Source: an uncultured Ellagibacter sp. (GTDB lineage: Bacteria; Actinomycetota; Coriobacteriia; Coriobacteriales; Eggerthellaceae). Taken from it: 19,433 nt of DNA. The translations under genes were made by a program, and so were the position numbers. Each line of letters begins with the position of its first letter. Positions within the stretch are counted from its first letter, which is position 1. The notes under the pieces were generated by a model. It saw only the letters and a program-made list of their open reading frames with translations, did not search any database and was not told where the DNA came from. This document shows, one piece after another, positions 8,131 through 13,947 of this stretch. The DNA lies in NCBI RefSeq assembly GCF_934617235.1, contig NZ_CAKTTZ010000047.1, positions 1 through 19,433 of the forward strand, read 5' to 3'.

Positions 8131-8416
8131 TTCGGCTCCTCCGTTCGGCTTTGTGCTAAGGGTAGCGGCGCTAAGGGCGGAAACGTCCTTTTGAAACGAA
8201 TCCGTTGCCGAGAGTTACCAAGTGTTATCGTCGGTTGCCGCCGAGATCGCTGGGCGCTACCTCGGGAGTCTGGGTTTGCCCGTCGAGTGGACGACGGGCA
8301 GGGGGAAAGCGGCGCTGCCCCATCTCTTGCGGCGGTTGAGCCATGCATGGTTGCTCGCTTCAGGTGTTCCCTCTTTGCCCAGGTCGGATGCTTATGTGGA
8401 ATCATCTGGCCTTCGG
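8131..8416. other. Divergent intergenic region with a perfect 8-bp hairpin
   Basis: Between the minus-strand PGPG gene and the plus-strand queuosine promoter I see no gene. GCCCGTCG (8278-8285) and CGACGGGC (8292-8299) form a perfect 8-bp stem with the 6-nt loop AGTGGA. There is no adjoining T-run, so it may be an operator or structural element rather than a terminator. No convincing promoter for the minus-strand gene could be chosen. Confidence 0.5.
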
Positions 8417-8444
8417 TTCGCCCATCGAGCTCATGCGTTATACT
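8417..8444 (+). promoter_or_regulatory. Promoter of the queuosine-precursor operon
   Basis: A strong -10 box TATACT (8439-8444) has a weak -35 candidate TTCGCC (8417-8422) 16 bases upstream. Predicted initiation near 8451 would place the riboswitch within the first 10 or so bases of the transcript, as is usual for preQ1 riboswitches. Confidence 0.55.
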
Positions 8445-8460
8445 GCTTGCCACAGATAAT

Positions 8461-8502
8461 GGACAGTTCGAAAACCTCCTGTCGGTAAACAAAACTAGGG
8501 AG
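8461..8502 (+). promoter_or_regulatory. preQ1-I riboswitch
   Basis: Stem P1 is GACAG (8462-8466) with CTGTC (8479-8483), closing a loop with the conserved GTTC and ACC elements (GTTCGAAAACC, 8466-8476). It is followed by the A-rich strand TAAACAAAACTAGGG (8486-8500), as in the preQ1-I class. CCT (8475-8477) can pair with AGG (8497-8499) to form the pseudoknot, and AGGGAG (8497-8502) is also the Shine-Dalgarno site for the ATG at 8509. The arrangement predicts translational control: bound preQ1 hides the ribosome binding site. It is followed by queD, queE, queC and queF, the pathway whose product is preQ1, which strongly supports the call. Confidence 0.88.
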
Positions 8503-8508
8503 CGTCGA

Positions 8509-8871
8509 ATGTCGCTGGCGAGTCATGCCAGGGCGTTCGGTGCGTTATGCGAGAACAAGCGGCTTAGGCTGTCATTGGTATCTCTCGTGCGATTATTGCG
8601 GGTTGCAGATACCTCGGATGGTGTGCCTGCGGCTGTGTGCGAAGCTGTTCTGGTCGAGCGGACGCGCTTGCGACGTCCAGTGCCTTGCGCGTGCGGCGCA
8701 TGCGGCGCACGCGGCATGTTCGTGGTGTGCAATGCATGGCGCCCGCGTCATCGTCGTTTGCGGCATTTGGCGTTCGGCGGCTCGCGCGACCGTTACTTGG
8801 CGTTCTTGCGACCTGGGTTTGCCTGCGGTGGTTTTCGCTTACGTGAAAGGTGCGCCGATGTACGGGCTTAA
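8509..8871 (+). CDS. Unrecognised 120-codon ORF between riboswitch and queD
   Basis: The ATG sits 6 bases after the AGGGAG site of the preQ1 riboswitch, and the frame runs without stops to TAA at 8869-8871, overlapping the start of queD (8858) by 14 bases. The deduced protein is rich in Arg, Ala and Cys (for example the cluster PCACGACGARG) and has no domain I recognise and no clear membrane segment. Codon use is less regular than in neighbouring genes. It may be a leader ORF that couples riboswitch control to queD, a decayed gene, or non-coding leader that happens to be open. A 349-nt gap between a translational riboswitch and queD otherwise needs explaining. A GC-rich hairpin lies inside at 8688-8713. 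Confidence 0.3.
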   Translation: MSLASHARAFGALCENKRLRLSLVSLVRLLRVADTSDGVPAAVCEAVLVERTRLRRPVPCACGACGARGMFVVCNAWRPRHRRLRHLAFGGSRDRYLAFLRPGFACGGFRLRERCADVRA

Positions 8872-9277
8872 GACCGAAAGCAGCTTCGATGCCGCTCATT
8901 TCCTTACCGACTATCATGGCAAATGCGAGAATCTCCACGGTCACCGCTGGCGCGTGGTCGCGTATCTGGAGCAGGAGGAGCTTCAGACGCAGGGCACGCA
9001 CAAGGACATGGTGATTGACTTCGCCGACTTCAAGGGCGCTTTGCGCGACTTGACCGAGGGCTTCGACCACTCGTTTGTGGTGGAAGAGGGGTCGCTCGCT
9101 CCCGATACGCTCGCGTGTCTTGAGCGCGAGGGCTTCTCGCTTTCGATCGTTCCCTTCCGCACGACGGCGGAAAACCTCGCCCGCTATTTTTACGGGAAGC
9201 TTGCGGATGCGGGATTCCCCGTGTCGCAGGTCGACGTGTACGAAACCCCCAACAACTGTGCGATCTACCGTGGCTAG
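8858..9277 (+). CDS. queD: 6-carboxy-5,6,7,8-tetrahydropterin synthase QueD
   Basis: 139 residues from the ATG at 8858 (GAAAGGTG upstream; a GTG at 8843 is an in-frame alternative). A longer open frame extends upstream to 8525, but the family begins at MYGLKTESSFDAAH. QueD converts dihydroneopterin triphosphate to 6-carboxytetrahydropterin, the first committed step to preQ0. Zinc ligands are His14 (FDAAH) and His27/His29 (LHGH). The catalytic Cys23 precedes them in CENLHGH. FDHSF, the TAENLA motif and the C-terminal YETPNN segment with its substrate-binding Glu are also present. Length is normal for the family. The stop overlaps the queE start by 8 bases. Confidence 0.95.
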   Translation: MYGLKTESSFDAAHFLTDYHGKCENLHGHRWRVVAYLEQEELQTQGTHKDMVIDFADFKGALRDLTEGFDHSFVVEEGSLAPDTLACLEREGFSLSIVPFRTTAENLARYFYGKLADAGFPVSQVDVYETPNNCAIYRG

Positions 9278-10292
9278 CAATCGAGATAGTGCAGGTTCGC
9301 AGGCACAGGCTCCAGACGAGGCGAACGCAGGTTCGCAGGCGCAGGTCGTGCTGGGGTGCGATGCTGCGGACGTGCGCGAATCGGGTCGTGAGGTTGCGAA
9401 CTTGCAGGCGCAGGTCGCGGGCGAGTTGGTCGCAGGGCTGCAGACGCAGGCTGTGGGCGAGGGAATCGCGGACGCGCAGGTCGCGGCCGTGACGGGGTGC
9501 GATCTCGCGGGCGAGCCGACTGTCGCGTGCTCCCCAATCACGGACGGGTCGGCTACACCTGCGTCCCTCCAACCGGTTGCAGACCGCCTGTTCCCCGTTG
9601 CCGAGCGCTTCATCAGTGTGAATGGGGAAGGGCGCGCCGCGGGCAAACTTGCCGCTTTCATCCGCTTCACGGGATGCAACCTGACGTGTTCGTACTGTGA
9701 CACCATGTGGGCAAACGCGCCCGCCGCCGCGGATTGTGCCGAGCGCGCATCGGCCGCTGACCTTGTCGCGTGGGTTCGCGAGACGCGAGTAGAGTGCGTG
9801 ACCCTCACGGGCGGCGAGCCCGCGCTGCAGCCTGAGCTTCCCTGCCTGGTGCGCGCGCTGCTCGCCGAGCTCGGCCCCCTTGAGCGCGGGCTTCGGGTGG
9901 AAATCGAGACGAACGGCGCCACTGACCTGCATGAACTCGCAAGGTTGCGCGACGAGTGCGCGTCGCTTCCCGGCCACCTTACGCTTACGGTGGATTGGAA
10001 GCTGCCCTCAAGCGGCATGGAGGGTCGCATGTTGCGCGAGAACTTCACGCTCCTCGATGCGCGCGATACCGTGAAGTTTGTCTGCGGCGGGGAAGGCGAC
10101 CTGGACCGTATGCTGGAAGTATCGCGCGAGCTGGGGCTTCCCAATCGCGTGCCGGTGTATTTAAGCCCCGTGTTCGGGCGCCTCGACCCCGCGCGCATCG
10201 TGGATTTCATGCAAGAGAACAACCTCACCTGGGCCACCGTGCAGTTGCAGCTGCACAAGATCATCTGGCCGGGTGTCGAGAAGGGAGTGTAG
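9270..10292 (+). CDS. queE: 7-carboxy-7-deazaguanine synthase QueE with repetitive N-terminal extension
   Basis: 340 residues if translation starts at GTG 9270, which overlaps the queD stop. No strong ribosome binding site is seen, so coupling to queD is likely. QueE is a radical-SAM enzyme that rearranges 6-carboxytetrahydropterin to 7-carboxy-7-deazaguanine. The 4Fe-4S motif is C136-NLT-C140-SY-C143, preceded by the family segment FISVNGEG and followed by TLTGGEPALQ and IETNGA. The recognisable enzyme begins near residue 105; about 100 residues before it are Gln/Ala/Gly-rich with degenerate repeats (AGSQAQ twice, LQAQVAGE/LQTQAVGE, GCDAAD/GCDLAG). Typical QueE proteins have about 210-250 residues. 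Another start inside 9270-9540 is possible; for example GTG codons at 9348 and 9489 are in frame. Confidence 0.92.
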   Translation: MASNRDSAGSQAQAPDEANAGSQAQVVLGCDAADVRESGREVANLQAQVAGELVAGLQTQAVGEGIADAQVAAVTGCDLAGEPTVACSPITDGSATPASLQPVADRLFPVAERFISVNGEGRAAGKLAAFIRFTGCNLTCSYCDTMWANAPAAADCAERASAADLVAWVRETRVECVTLTGGEPALQPELPCLVRALLAELGPLERGLRVEIETNGATDLHELARLRDECASLPGHLTLTVDWKLPSSGMEGRMLRENFTLLDARDTVKFVCGGEGDLDRMLEVSRELGLPNRVPVYLSPVFGRLDPARIVDFMQENNLTWATVQLQLHKIIWPGVEKGV

Positions 10293-10296
10293 CCTC

Positions 10297-11037
10297 GTGG
10301 CCACTATCGCAGAAAAGGCGCTCGTTTTGTGCTCGGGCGGCGTGGATTCCACCACGTTGCTTGCCATGGCGGTTTCCCGCTACAGCGCCGAAAACGTGTA
10401 CGCGCTTTCTATTTCCTATGGTCAGCGCCACAGTAAGGAAATCGAGAGCGCGAAGGCGGTCGCCGCGCATTACGGCGTGGAGCAGCGCTTCTTGGACTTG
10501 GGGGCCATCTTCGCCGACAGCGATTGCAGCCTGCTTTCGCACTCGTCGCAGGACGTCCCCGAGGAGAGCTACGCCGATCAGCTCGCCGAAAGCGATGGCA
10601 AGCCGGTGAGCACTTACGTCCCTTTCCGCAACGGGCTTTTCCTCTCGGCGGCGGCCTCGATGGCGCTTTCGCTCGGGTGCAGCGCGATTTACTACGGTGC
10701 GCACCACGATGATTGGGCGGGCAACGCTTACCCCGATTGCTCGCGCGAGTTCGTCGACGCGATGAATCGTGCGATTGAGGAAGGGACGGGTGGCGAACTC
10801 CATCTTTGCGCGCCGTTTGTGGAAATGTCGAAGGCCGATATCGTCGCTCGCGGCATTGAGCTGGGCGTTCCCTACGAAATCACCTGGAGCTGCTATGAGG
10901 GCGGCGACTACCCGTGCGGCGTGTGCGGGACTTGCATCGATCGCAACCGCGCGTTCGAGGCGAATGGGATGCGCGATCCGCTGCTCGACAAGCTTGACGC
11001 CGAGCGGGCGGCGACGAACGAGGAAGGGGAGGAATAG
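10297..11037 (+). CDS. queC: 7-cyano-7-deazaguanine (preQ0) synthase QueC
   Basis: 246 residues. GTG 10297 is chosen because AAGGGAG lies 9 bases upstream and the upstream in-frame GTG (10273) is inside queE without a site. QueC uses ATP and ammonia to turn 7-carboxy-7-deazaguanine into preQ0. The N-type pyrophosphatase P-loop SGGVDS is at residues 13-18. The zinc site is formed by Cys199, Cys207, Cys210 and Cys213 in WSCYEGGDYPCGVCGTC. Also typical are YVPFRNG and the segment GAHHDDWAGNAYPDC. Size matches the family. The gap to queE is 4 bases and to queF 1 base, so the operon is tightly packed. Confidence 0.96.
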   Translation: MATIAEKALVLCSGGVDSTTLLAMAVSRYSAENVYALSISYGQRHSKEIESAKAVAAHYGVEQRFLDLGAIFADSDCSLLSHSSQDVPEESYADQLAESDGKPVSTYVPFRNGLFLSAAASMALSLGCSAIYYGAHHDDWAGNAYPDCSREFVDAMNRAIEEGTGGELHLCAPFVEMSKADIVARGIELGVPYEITWSCYEGGDYPCGVCGTCIDRNRAFEANGMRDPLLDKLDAERAATNEEGEE

Positions 11038-11038
11038 C

Positions 11039-11605
11039 ATGACAAACGCGCAAAACGCAACGAACGCGAAGAACATGGAGAACGTGGCGAACGCGACGAA
11101 CGAGGCGGACGGCAAACCGCAGCGCGGGGGGACCGACGACCTGTCGCTTTTGGGCAACCAAGGCGTGCGCTATCCGCAGACTTACGACCCAAGCGTGCTC
11201 GAAACCTTCGAGAACAAGCACCCGGGCAACGACTACTTCGTGAAGTTCAACTGCCCCGAGTTCACCAGCTTGTGCCCGATCACCGGGCAGCCCGACTTCG
11301 CCACGATCTACATCGCCTACGTGCCGGGCGAGCACATGGTGGAGAGCAAAAGCCTGAAGCTGTACCTGTTCAGCTTCCGCAACCACGGTGACTTCCACGA
11401 GGACTGCGTGAACATCATCATGAAGGACCTCATCAAGCTGATGGATCCGAAGTATATCGAGGTCTGGGGCAAGTTTCTGCCGCGCGGGGGCATCTCCATC
11501 GACCCGTATTGCAACTATGGCAAGCCGGGCACGCGCTGGGAAGACGTGGCCTGGGAGCGCCTGTCGCACCACGACCTTTATCCCGAGAAGGTGGACAACC
11601 GCTAG
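11039..11605 (+). CDS. queF: NADPH-dependent preQ0 reductase QueF with Asn-rich N-terminus
   Basis: 188 residues; GGGGAGG precedes the ATG. QueF reduces the nitrile of preQ0 to preQ1, the last step before insertion into tRNA. The catalytic cysteine is Cys79 in SLCPITGQPDF, and the signature ESKSLKLYLFSFRNHGDFHEDC region (about 102-123) follows. It is the short, single-domain type. The first 30 or so residues are an Asn/Ala repeat (MTNAQNATNAKNMENVANATN) not expected in the family, encoded by an AACG-rich repetitive stretch. The enzyme core starts near GGTDDLSLLG. It is the last gene of the operon. Confidence 0.96.
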   Translation: MTNAQNATNAKNMENVANATNEADGKPQRGGTDDLSLLGNQGVRYPQTYDPSVLETFENKHPGNDYFVKFNCPEFTSLCPITGQPDFATIYIAYVPGEHMVESKSLKLYLFSFRNHGDFHEDCVNIIMKDLIKLMDPKYIEVWGKFLPRGGISIDPYCNYGKPGTRWEDVAWERLSHHDLYPEKVDNR

Positions 11606-11928
11606 AAGGCGCGCGAGCAGGGGAAAGCGAGCGGGCGCAACCCGGGGCGGGCGCATAGGGAAGACGAGCGAGCGGATGTCCCGTGGCGTTGTCCGCAGCG
11701 ACCTGCGACCCGCAGCGAGCGGGCGGTGGCGCGCTCGATTAACAAACCGTAGCCCGCACCATATGCATCGCCCGCCGCACAACCTGCGGCAACTCATTTC
11801 GCACCCGATGCAAAACAAGGAGCCGCCTGCAGCTTAGAACTGCGGGCGGCCCTCATTCGTTAGGGTTCAAACTATCGCTCAGCTAACTACCGCGCGAACT
11901 GATTATCGTGCAGTTAACCGTCGCGCGA
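11606..11928. other. Convergent intergenic region between queF and metY
   Basis: These 323 bases hold no gene I can support. A plus-strand frame (11517-11837) begins inside queF and has no domain. The first 200 bases are very GC-rich with several short inverted repeats, for example CCCGC/GCGGG around a 5-nt loop near 11710. The last part holds the terminator at 11822-11850 and a degenerate tandem repeat at 11873-11934. Confidence 0.5.
11822..11850. terminator. Bidirectional intrinsic terminator for queF and metY
   Basis: GCCGCCTGCAG (11822-11832) pairs with CTGCGGGCGGC (11840-11850) over 11 bp with one G-U pair and a 7-nt loop. On the minus strand it is followed by TCCTTGTTTTG, so it best serves metY, whose stop lies 79 bases before it. 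The same A-rich flank precedes it on the plus strand; it may also stop read-through from the queuosine operon. Confidence 0.65.
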
Positions 11929-11934
11929 TTACTT
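11873..11934. repeat. Degenerate two-copy tandem repeat, 31-nt unit
   Basis: Units 11873-11903 and 11904-11934 both begin TATCG, share CAG.TAAC and end with a CGCGCGA block; I count about 20 of 31 matches. The second unit runs into the metY stop codon, suggesting an old duplication of the 3' end of the gene. Function unlikely. Confidence 0.4.
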
Positions 11935-13227
11935 CACCGCTTCGAAGCCCTGCTTAAGGTCGGCCAAGATGTCCTTGATGTTCTCGGTGCCGATGGACAA
12001 GCGGATCGTCGTGGGGGAGATGCCCGCGGCCTCAAGCTCCTTCTCGGTCAGCTGCGAGTGCGTCGTCGACGCCGGGTGGATGACGAGGCTCTTCACGTCC
12101 GCCACGTTCGCGAGCAGGCTGAACAGCTTCAGGCTCTCGGTGAACTTGCAGGCGGTCTCGGCCGTGCCCTTGATTTCGAACGTGAAAATCGAGGCGGCGC
12201 CGTTGGGGTAGTACTCGTCATAGAGCTCCTTGGCGCGGCCGGTCGAAAGCGACGGGTGGTTCACGCGCTCGACCTGCGGATGGCTGTTCAGGAAGTCGAC
12301 CACCTTGAGCGCATTCTCGACATGGCGCTCGACGCGCAGGGAGAGCGTCTCTAGGCCCTGGAGCAGGATGAATGCGTTGAAGGGCGACAGCGTTGCGCCC
12401 TGATCGCGCAGGAGCGTGGCGCGCGCCTTGGTGATATAGGCAGCCTCACCTGCGGCTTCGGTGAACACGACGCCGTGGTAGCTCGGGTTCGGCTTAGCGA
12501 CCCCCGGGAACTTGTCGGCGTTGCCGGCCCAGTCGAACTTACCCGCATCGACGATCACGCCGCCCATCGCCGTGCCGTGGCCGCCGATGAACTTCGTGGC
12601 GGAGGCGACCACCACGTCGGCGCCGTGCTCGATCGGGCGCAGCAGGTAGGGGGTCGAGAAGGTGTCGTCCACGACGAGCGGAAGGTTGTGCTTATGCGCG
12701 ATGGCGGCCCAGCCCTCGATGTCGAGCACGTCGGAGTTCGGGTTGCCAAGCGTCTCCGCGTAGAGGAGCTTGGTGTTGTCCTGGATGGCGGCTTCGACGG
12801 CGTCGAGGTCGGCCGGGTTCACGAATGTGGTGGAAAGCCCCTGCTCGGAAAGGGTGTGCTCGAACAGGTTGAGCGTGCCTCCGTAAAGGTTGGTGGAAGA
12901 GACGATGTGGTCGCCCACCGTGGCGATGTTCTGCACGGCGATGGTGATGGCGGCCGATCCAGTGGCGACGCCGAGTGCCCCGACGCCGCCTTCAAGCGCG
13001 GCGATGCGCTCCTCGAAGATGGAGACGGTGGGGTTGGTCAGGCGGGAATAGATGTTGCCCGGCTCGGTGAGGCCGAAGCGCCCCGCTGCGGTCGCGGCAT
13101 CCTTGAACACAAAGGAAGACGTCAGGTAGATCGGCACGGCGCGCGCATCGGTGGCGGGGTCGGGGTTTTCCTGGCCGGCGTGGATCTGCAGGGTTTCAAA
13201 CGAGTAGGTGTTCTCTTTTTCAGACAT
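11929..13227 (-). CDS. metY: O-acetylhomoserine sulfhydrylase (Cys/Met metabolism PLP enzyme)
   Basis: 432 residues. This PLP enzyme joins sulfide or a thiol to O-acetylhomoserine to make homocysteine or methionine precursors. The PLP lysine is Lys212 in SATKFIGGHG. YSRLTNPT (60-67), LYGGTLNLFEHT and VDDTFSTPYLLRPIEHGAD are typical of the class, as are the C-terminal SLVIHPASTTHSQL and RLSIGTE segments. The length of about 430 residues separates it from the shorter cystathionine gamma-synthases (about 380). AGGAGA lies 7 bases before the ATG. It has its own promoter and terminator and is monocistronic. The predicted leader is only about 50 nt, too short for a SAM riboswitch, so methionine control, if any, should act at the promoter. 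Confidence 0.94.
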   Translation of the reverse strand: MSEKENTYSFETLQIHAGQENPDPATDARAVPIYLTSSFVFKDAATAAGRFGLTEPGNIYSRLTNPTVSIFEERIAALEGGVGALGVATGSAAITIAVQNIATVGDHIVSSTNLYGGTLNLFEHTLSEQGLSTTFVNPADLDAVEAAIQDNTKLLYAETLGNPNSDVLDIEGWAAIAHKHNLPLVVDDTFSTPYLLRPIEHGADVVVASATKFIGGHGTAMGGVIVDAGKFDWAGNADKFPGVAKPNPSYHGVVFTEAAGEAAYITKARATLLRDQGATLSPFNAFILLQGLETLSLRVERHVENALKVVDFLNSHPQVERVNHPSLSTGRAKELYDEYYPNGAASIFTFEIKGTAETACKFTESLKLFSLLANVADVKSLVIHPASTTHSQLTEKELEAAGISPTTIRLSIGTENIKDILADLKQGFEAVK

Positions 13228-13283
13228 GTGGTTATCTCCTAAACCGATTGCGATTACGTTCGCTTATTCATATAGCGGTGGTA

Positions 13284-13312
13284 GTTATACGTGGTAGAGC
13301 CGACTCGGTCAA
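13284..13312 (-). promoter_or_regulatory. Sigma70-type promoter of metY
   Basis: On the minus strand TTGACC (plus-strand 13307-13312) and TATAAC (13284-13289) are separated by exactly 17 bases. This is the closest match to consensus in the window. Initiation near 13277 gives a leader of about 50 nt. Confidence 0.75.
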
Positions 13313-13485
13313 TAGGTTTTCGGGGAAAAGTGGAATTATTTCTCTTGACCTGCTGAAATGCTGATAACCACCTATCTGTTGCATCGATAAGGGCGCAGGA
13401 AGGCGTCGCGCACTCAGCTGCCCAAAGGCCGTCCCTCTTTGCTTTCGGGATTGGCACCAAACTGTTAATCGGCGCTTTCACCTGC

Positions 13486-13501
13486 GTAAATATTTGTTTA
13501 C
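13486..13501. promoter_or_regulatory. AT-rich dyad, possible operator
   Basis: GTAAATATTTGTTTAC has 5-bp symmetric arms (GTAAA/TTTAC) in an otherwise GC-rich region. It ends 26 bases upstream of the -35 box of the small membrane peptide gene. Position and composition suggest a regulator site, but no regulator is identified. Confidence 0.35.
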
Positions 13502-13527
13502 AGAAGGCGTTTCGCCAATTGTGGAGC

Positions 13528-13556
13528 TTGCGTGAAGGAGCGGATGGCGTTACTAT
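13528..13556 (+). promoter_or_regulatory. Promoter of the 39-aa membrane peptide gene
   Basis: TTGCGT (13528-13533) and TACTAT (13551-13556) are 17 bases apart. Initiation near 13563 leaves a leader of about 60 nt. A longer in-frame start at 13532 falls inside this promoter, which supports the downstream ATG at 13622. Confidence 0.6.
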
Positions 13557-13621
13557 GGATACCGCTTAGATTGAGCTTAACCGACAGACGCATTCGCGTC
13601 GTGTTTGAAAGAAGGATCGCC

Positions 13622-13741
13622 ATGGACTTGAGCTTCATTCCCGACAATCCGGGGATCATCGCCGGCATCGTCGCCGTCATCGTCGTCATCATCATCGCGT
13701 GCATCGCGAAGGGCTTCATCGACGAGCTTAAGAAGAAATAG
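13622..13741 (+). CDS. 39-residue single-span membrane peptide, function unknown
   Basis: The ATG has AGAAGGA upstream at a suitable distance. The peptide is MDLSFIPDNPG, then one strongly hydrophobic helix of Ile, Val and Ala (about residues 12-30), then a basic tail FIDELKKK, so it should sit with its C-terminus inside. It resembles in form the many bacterial small membrane proteins that bind larger partners. I do not recognise a family. It has its own promoter and terminator, so it is a stand-alone unit between metY (divergent) and the sortase. The amino-acid pattern and the transcription signals argue for a real gene. Confidence 0.6.
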   Translation: MDLSFIPDNPGIIAGIVAVIVVIIIACIAKGFIDELKKK

Positions 13742-13845
13742 CTGCATCGCGTCGCCCCGTGCCCTCTTCGGCGCGTGGGGCCAAGTCGGCGGCCTCTCCC
13801 TGCGGGGCACGCTTGCCGATGAAATTTGCGTATGCGAGCACCTGT

Positions 13846-13867
13846 GGCGCCCCCACTCGGGGGCGTC
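13846..13867 (+). terminator. Intrinsic terminator after the small membrane peptide
   Basis: GGCGCCCCC (13846-13854) pairs with GGGGGCGTC (13859-13867) over 9 bp with one G-U pair and the loop ACTC, followed by GCTTATTATA. The U-tract is weak but the stem is very stable. It lies 104 bases after the stop. Confidence 0.6.
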
Positions 13868-13870
13868 GCT

Positions 13871-13879
13871 TATTATAGT
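13871..13879 (+). promoter_or_regulatory. Possible -10 region for the sortase-purF-purM transcript
   Basis: TATTATAGT contains two overlapping -10 candidates (TATTAT at 13871, TATAGT at 13874). The expected -35 position falls inside the terminator hairpin and does not match consensus, so this is tentative. It would give a leader of about 65 nt. Confidence 0.3.
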
Positions 13880-13947
13880 GAGGTTTCAGCGAAAACACGG
13901 ATTGCGGGGCGCAGGCTCTGCGGTGGGGAATCCACGGAAAGGCAAGT

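Noticed and set aside
7681..8508. Plus-strand open frame leading into the riboswitch ORF
   Set aside because: It is antisense to the PGPG gene and crosses the promoter and riboswitch; only the part after ATG 8509 has a plausible start.
8564..10264. 566-codon minus-strand open frame over queD and queE
   Set aside because: Antisense to two confident enzymes; Ser/Arg/Pro-rich with no recognisable domain.
11606..11821. tRNA or small RNA in the queF-metY gap
   Set aside because: Several short GC hairpins are present, but no cloverleaf, T-loop or acceptor stem pattern was found.
13227..13371. 9-bp inverted pair GTGGTTATC/GATAACCAC around the metY promoter
   Set aside because: Short and widely spaced, with one arm overlapping the metY start; compatible with chance.
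13313..13485. Possible SAM, cobalamin or c-di-GMP riboswitch upstream of metY
   Set aside because: Fragments such as CGAAAGCAAAGAGGGACGG look riboswitch-like on the minus strand, but the core motifs are incomplete and the region is upstream of the strong metY promoter, so it is not in that leader.
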